The notes beneath the pieces are model-generated. The model ran no database searches. It was not told the DNA's origin and saw only the letters and a program-made list of their open reading frames with translations. Shown here piece after piece: positions 59,176 through 64,000 of a DNA stretch of 64,000 bases. The stretch covers positions 159,986,637 to 160,050,636 of the forward strand of contig JAHLJT010009436.1 of assembly GCA_031308135.1 (NCBI GenBank). The letters run 5' to 3'. The position numbers and the translations under genes were made by a program. Origin of the DNA: Acheta domesticus (taxonomy: Eukaryota > Arthropoda > Insecta > Orthoptera > Gryllidae). Position 1 is the stretch's first letter. Each line of letters starts with the position of its first letter.

Positions 59176-61385
59176 TCAATTCTGGCTATGGTATTGCACA
59201 AAGCAAGATTTTGGGTGAAGACCTACATTACATTTCACACACTGAAATGTAGTGCACTTTTTGCACTGTGCACATTTTCTTTGCTTTTCTGCTGCATCTA
59301 CCAAATGCCCAATATTGTCTAATCTTATTTCTCTTAGCACTTGTTTGTTGGTTTTGGGTTTTACCCCTCTTGGTTTTTCAATTGCAGGTGTTGAAAGAAT
59401 AGCAAGCACAATTCTTCGAGTGAATTCTAGAAGAGGCACGTCTTTATTTGCTTGTTTGTACAACAGCCATGAATTCACAACGGCTCCGTTGAGACAGAAA
59501 CGAAATATTGGAAAGTACCATTTTTATTGCGTATTCGGATACGGTATAATCCTCGCAATCGATCGAAAAGATCGACTCCGCCCATACATTTATTGTATTC
59601 CTTCACTAAGGTGGGCATTGGGACTGATGTTCTTTCCCGTTTTTCCCGGCTCCATCTCTTACACGTTGTCACGCCTTGTACAGCGTCATAATCAAGATTA
59701 GTTGCCAATGTAACTTGACTATTGTCATTCCAGCGAATCAAAGTAATAGATGACCTGAGCATCCCTAAGAACATGGTGCGATCCCCGTGCTTGCTTCTTT
59801 AAATCTAGCAATGGAGCTTTCTCGACTCTGTCAGAGCGGATAGTGCCGATTACATATAGATTATGTTTCTTCAGGGTCTCAAGTAAACCTATGCTGTTAA
59901 AAAAATTGTCCATAAATATTATGCTTTTGGGAGGGAGGTATCCATGGCAAAGTTTGTGGACAACACTTGAACCAAGTGTTTGACCAGGTTCCCTGGATTC
60001 TTTTGCTCCTACATATGGGTCGAATTTTATCAGGTAACCGCTTGGAGTAGACATACACCAAAATTTGAAGCCATATCTGATAGGTTTCCCACGTATGAAT
60101 TGTTTCATAAAATGATGCCCGTAATAAGGCTCCATTGCTTCATCGACACAAAACTTCCCTCCCAATGGTTTTATTAAATTCTGAAATTTTTCATTTAGTG
60201 CGTTTATCACAGGTCTCACCTTGTGTACTCTGTCTGTATTATTATTTTCGTTATTATCATTGAGATGAAAGTACCTGTGCATTTCACGAAAGGGACCTCT
60301 CTTCATTGCATTGCTTACTAGTGAACTGTGAGTATCAGGTGTCTGCTGCCAGTACATGTCTCTATGAGGCAAAGAGTGATATCCTGAGAAAAGCAAGATA
60401 GCAATGTATTTATATACACATTCATGCGAAACTTGAATTTGGGCCCCTCTCTGCATGGCATATATGGCAGTTTCACGACAAATCCTATCAATTAGATCTT
60501 CATCAAAAATTATCCTAAAAACATCGATAGGGGCTAAATTCTTATCTCTAATTTCCTTAACAAAAAATGGCTCTGACTGAATGTAGTTATCAGTTCCGAT
60601 CGTAGGTGTTAAATTTACCTCTTCCCATTTTCTTGACCTTTTCACAATACAGGATTTTGACTTCATTGCATGTTCACATGTACACGCAAGCTACTTGTAT
60701 TCATTTTGTATTCATTGCATGTTGTTCACCTCGTAACTTCATGAAATTCGTCCATTCCATTGTCTTGACCAAATACAGTTACCCCGTTTTCAATAAAGCC
60801 CATCCGCGTCTTTCCGTTTTTTGTGCTAGAAATTATTCTTCGAATTTCAGCAGGCCGCGCGAGAAGGCCTCTACCAAGATCACGAATGTTCGCACGATCC
60901 CCTTCTAAATCACTACCAGCATCATCTTGGTCGCTCGCAGCTCCGTCAACAGCAGGTTGCAAGACAATTTCGAGTTCATCTGCGTCTTTTATCAGTTCTG
61001 CCTCAGTATCGGTTTCCGCAAGTTCTTCTAATACATTCAGTATTGCCTCAGTGTCGTCTGCTATATTTATTCTGAAAATAAATAAATATTACTTCTAGAT
61101 TACCTAAGTAATATTCTAACTAACTATACTTTTGAAACGTGTGGCGTAAGATGTATATAATATAGTATGGTATGGGCATCAAAAGATTGTACTCTCAAGT
61201 GGCCATGGTATGAAATTTCATACCCTAACTTATATATGATAATATATCTCAGAATATTTGGTTTTTGTAAATTTGTGTATATCACATTAAAAGTTCATGT
61301 CTCTCTCAAAACATATTGCAAAGGAAATATTATTTTACATAAATAAATAAACCAGAAAATATAAATGAACATACCGGGACGTCAT
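59176..61385 (-). pseudogene. piggyBac transposase, intron-containing, frameshifted
   Basis: Inferred exon 1 is 61385-61375 (ATG ACG TCC CG, i.e. MTSR with the codon split) before donor GTATGT. A TTATTTATTTTCAG acceptor ends at 61072, and the acidic N-terminus (INIADDTEAIL.. DADELEIV) runs on in phase from 61071. After a stop near 60726 the main domain (60666-59725, 313 codons) carries KFCVDEAMEPYYG and IIFMDNFFNS with the first two catalytic Asp residues. A frameshift near 59725-59774 leads to the third (CMGGVDLFDR); a second shift at the T run 59521-59525 leads to the C-terminal cysteine-rich finger (CAQCKKC, CVKCNVGLHP) ending at 59176. All DDD residues and the Zn finger survive, so decay is recent. 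The intron is 303 bp. Confidence 0.85.
61207..61224. promoter_or_regulatory. Palindrome GGTATGAAATTTCATACC, copy 2 (transposase intron)
   Basis: Identical 18 bp, preceded by GGCCAT, inside the inferred intron of the transposase gene and about 380 bp from the right end. Confidence 0.6.
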
Positions 61386-61568
61386 TGTCGACAGTGCCGC
61401 TACGGACGCACGAAATGATTGTTTGTTCCAACCCAAAGAATGGAGTAGGAACTGATTCCTAATCAGTTGAAACAATGTTGCCAAACTTCTTTACAGAATG
61501 CGACCCCTTTCAAACGTTAAATTTAATATTTACCCACAGCAGAAATATTTAAGTTCACAAGCGTGCGT

Positions 61569-61586
61569 GGTATGAAATTTCATACC
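61569..61586. promoter_or_regulatory. Palindrome GGTATGAAATTTCATACC, copy 3 (right end of piggyBac)
   Basis: Identical 18 bp, with its ATGGCC neighbour running into the right TIR. It lies upstream of the transposase start and could serve its promoter as well as the end. Confidence 0.6.
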
Positions 61587-61789
61587 ATGGCCAGTTATGG
61601 GTTAATTGAGTTAAATGTTAATCAGTTTAATATTATTTTATGCTGTGATTAATGTATCACAAGTTTTAACATATTGGACAAATAAAGTAATTTAAAAAAT
61701 TGTTTATTAAATTTACTACGTAATCTGAAAGACAGGTAGAAAGACGTTCGGTGGATGATTTCGTAGCCTAGGGGGCAAATGGCATCTTG

Positions 61790-62010
61790 TTGGTGGAATA
61801 TCAACAGTGCAGCCTGGCAACGCTGGCCGGCACCTGCTCGAGTCCTTGCTGGCTCTTTCCGCGACCGGTCACGTTTCTCCGCAGATGGGCTGCAGCGGCG
61901 CGGCGGTGCAGCCGAGCCATCAGCGCCCAAATTACCCCCAATCCCCTCCGCGGAGGCAGGGTCAAGCGCCTCGCGCCGGGGAGGCAAATGGGGCTTGCGC
62001 AACGCGCTTG
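61790..62010. other. GC-rich segment
   Basis: CpG-rich with frames open on both strands (73-141 codons). No domain recognised. Confidence 0.4.
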
Positions 62011-62014
62011 TCGA

Positions 62015-62790
62015 ATGGCCATTTTTAATATGCGCATTATGAAGAGCACTGCGCTGGGAGAACTGACAGTGCAATCACAATTTTGATTGCAGCTAATGTG
62101 CATTGGTAATTGAGAAATGGAAATTCCCCAACGGCTATTGAGTGATGGCGGTGTGTAAAAAGCTATACTCTATGTGCGGCAAAAGTATATTCAACAATAC
62201 CCGCCCTAATCAAATTTTGTCTTCGTTCAATTGAGGAAGGACAGAACTCATGGATAAATAATTTGACCGAGACCGTGTTTGATTCGTTCCCTTGAGGCGA
62301 ATGTAGGGATCAAAATGTGTGGTAACGATGAGATCCCATCGAGCGGTACCAAATAAGACTTTCCAGATTTTTTGATTGTGTGTCATTGGGTTCATTTTCA
62401 GAGATTCAGATTTGAGAGGAATTAGAAACACATCAAGTATATTTGGATTAAGTACTATTTTGCCGTCTACCACTCTCATTATTTTCAAAAGATGAACAAA
62501 ATCAGAAATGGGGTCCATTTTTTTCATTAATCAATTTTACTTATTTTATTTTATTATATTTTTTGCTGTGAAAGTATAAATATATATTTTGATTTTCAAT
62601 TTTTTAAAATTATTAACACATATTATTAAATTTATCTTAAATGTCTTTATTGCAAGTATTTCCAAAGCTTAACTCCAAATTACAAACAGCATGTTATATT
62701 CGAATACCTGTTCTAATTCTCAGAGCAATTTAATAACATGAAGAAAAAATATTTTTCTGCAAAATATTGTTGTAAGAAGAAGCCGAAAAA
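62015..62790. other. No recognisable gene or element
   Basis: AT-rich. A 105-codon minus frame at 62210-62527 (MKKMDPISDFVHLLKIMRVV) has protein-like composition and a proper ATG but matches nothing I know. It might be an unrecognised exon or transposon remnant. Confidence 0.35.
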
Positions 62791-62799
62791 GATTGAACT

Positions 62800-63295
62800 T
62801 TCGGTGTTTTCGAAAATTCAGAGTTCAATGAAAATACTCATTCGTTATGCGTACATTGCTTTATAAAAATATTAAATTTAATCCACAATTTTGGAGGAAT
62901 TTTGATAATGTTCTTAAGATTTATGTTAAATTCCTCCAACAATTACAATATCTGCAGGGTCTCGAGACTGGACAGATTGATCTCGGAATATCAATTTTGG
63001 AGAAAATCGTCTGAACGTTTTAGACGCTTCAGACGCCGTTGTTCACAAACAGACAGACAGATAGAACGACAGACAGACAGATAGCCGTTTTGCCGTCAAT
63101 CAATTTTTTATCATCAAGGACCCACAAAACGTGAATTATCAGTATAAAATACACAAGGGGATGTAACGTACTACGTGCAGGAACAAGATTGATTCACATT
63201 TTTTATATCAAGTCCTCACAATACGCGTTTTTCTGACGAAAAATCACCATTTTTCGCTACAGCATTACATTACTTGCTCTTTACAGTATAAGTAT
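62800..63295. mobile_element. Family-T element, right-hand part
   Basis: It has the same order of landmarks as 33.2-34.35 kb: GACAGACAGACAG-type run (63047-63083), CAAGGACCCACAAAAC near 63115, ACACAAGGGGATG near 63151, then TTTTTCGCTACAGCATTACA and TTACTTGCTCTTTACAGTAT, a diverged form of the terminal repeat. The left terminus was not found. Confidence 0.6.
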
Positions 63296-63304
63296 GTAGT
63301 AGTC

Positions 63305-63330
63305 GAGAAAGAAAGAAAGAAAGAAAGAAG
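63305..63330. repeat. (GAAA)n microsatellite
   Basis: About six GAAA units directly after the element end. Confidence 0.9.
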
Positions 63331-63429
63331 TTTATGGAGTGGCTTAATTGTGATTTGAATGTGAACACCAACGCATTTATTTACTATTTTTTCAACAAGT
63401 CGGTAGTTGGAAGGTTGAACGCAAAGTCT

Positions 63430-63690
63430 GAAAGGGCAGAGAGACGGCGCCGAATGAGCGATTACTCAGCAACGTGTTGCGGAAGAGCAATACCGATCGC
63501 CCACCTCGTCTGCGTGGACGCGCGCGCTCAGAGGCCAGCAGCGCCTGCGCCAACAAATGAGGGAGGCCGCTGCGCGCGCGTAACGGGAGAGCGAGTGGAC
63601 GGCGGGGGAGGTCGGCGAAGAGGGCCATCTCTCGCAGGAAGGCCGCCCGGAAGGGACGAGTTAGCCGTGCGGTGGAATCTCCATTACTCG
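63430..63690. other. GC-rich segment
   Basis: CpG-rich, with a 137-codon plus frame and a 78-codon minus frame overlapping; no domain. The rest of the window to 64000 is AT-rich and shows nothing. Confidence 0.4.
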
Positions 63691-64000
63691 TACGGCAGGG
63701 GAACTAGCGGTGCTACAACAGACACTTTCGAAGTGTGGGTATTCTGATACGGTGTTGTTGACGTAATTACACGAAGTAACAAAATCATCTCCGTCAACTT
63801 AATATATTTATTCAGAAAACATATTAAGTTCAGAGAGTTGACTTCTTTTATTACTTCTCATACTTTCGAGCAGTACTTTTAAATTTTGCAATTTTCGAAA
63901 TTTCAGTGTATTCAAACTGAAATAACATCTGCCCCGTTTTTTAAGCATCCCGTCCTCTATCCGAGGAAATCATTGCATAGCATTGCATTCCATTTTTAAA

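Larger units (their letters stand above)
58870..61601 (-). mobile_element. piggyBac-type DNA transposon, both ends present
   Basis: TTAA lies directly outside each end (58866-58869 and 61602-61605), the diagnostic target of piggyBac. The termini CCCAAAACTGGCC and the complement of GGCCAGTTATGGG are imperfect TIRs starting CCC. The interior holds a transposase gene on the minus strand and three copies of the 18-bp palindrome GGTATGAAATTTCATACC at 59001, 61207 and 61569, each next to GGCCAT or ATGGCC. Total 2,732 bp. The transposase frame is broken, so this copy would need a partner for movement. Confidence 0.9.

Overview
The window looks like repeat-dense, AT-rich nuclear DNA of a large-genome arthropod, most likely an insect of the polyneopteran type (stick insect, cockroach or grasshopper kind). 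The repeat spectrum and a candidate gene with an intron of over 10 kb suggest this; no marker fixes the species. I see no bacterial-style operons, no CRISPR array and no tRNA or rRNA gene that looks functional.

Layout. 0-8.4 kb: a tRNA-derived SINE, then three decayed non-LTR retrotransposons head to tail, joined through (TAA)n tracts. 8.8-24 kb: more copies of the same SINE family (one with a perfect 11-bp target duplication), TA microsatellites flanking LTR-like and GC-rich segments, hairpin elements and long stretches without recognisable content. 24-28 kb: a hAT-type MITE, a 5'-truncated Jockey-type LINE with a 12-bp target duplication, a SINE with an 11-bp target duplication, and a foldback MITE. 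31-32 kb: a GC-rich low-complexity island. 33.2-36.2 kb: an inverted pair of one TIR element family. 37.9-38.5 kb: a solo LTR with a TSD.

38.8-49.9 kb holds the only candidate host-like gene: a coding exon at 38820-39172 with a strong donor, and a second exon at 49828-49918 that joins it in phase. The product is not recognised. The roughly 10.7-kb intron carries a hAT element, a SINE, a MITE and a hairpin. Downstream (50-64 kb) lie a hAT MITE, a tandem repeat, a mariner fragment, a TIR MITE, a Tc1 element with perfect 29-bp TIRs, two tRNA-type SINEs, and an end-to-end piggyBac element with TTAA sites, an inferred tiny first coding exon and three copies of a perfect 18-bp palindrome near its ends.

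Almost all protein-like sequence here is transposon-derived and broken by stops or frameshifts. Several elements are bounded to the base by their target duplications, so insertion history can be read directly. The points most worth following are the spliced candidate gene with a solo LTR about 270 bp upstream, the palindromes of the piggyBac element, the TAA-linked LINE chain and the modular SINE family.
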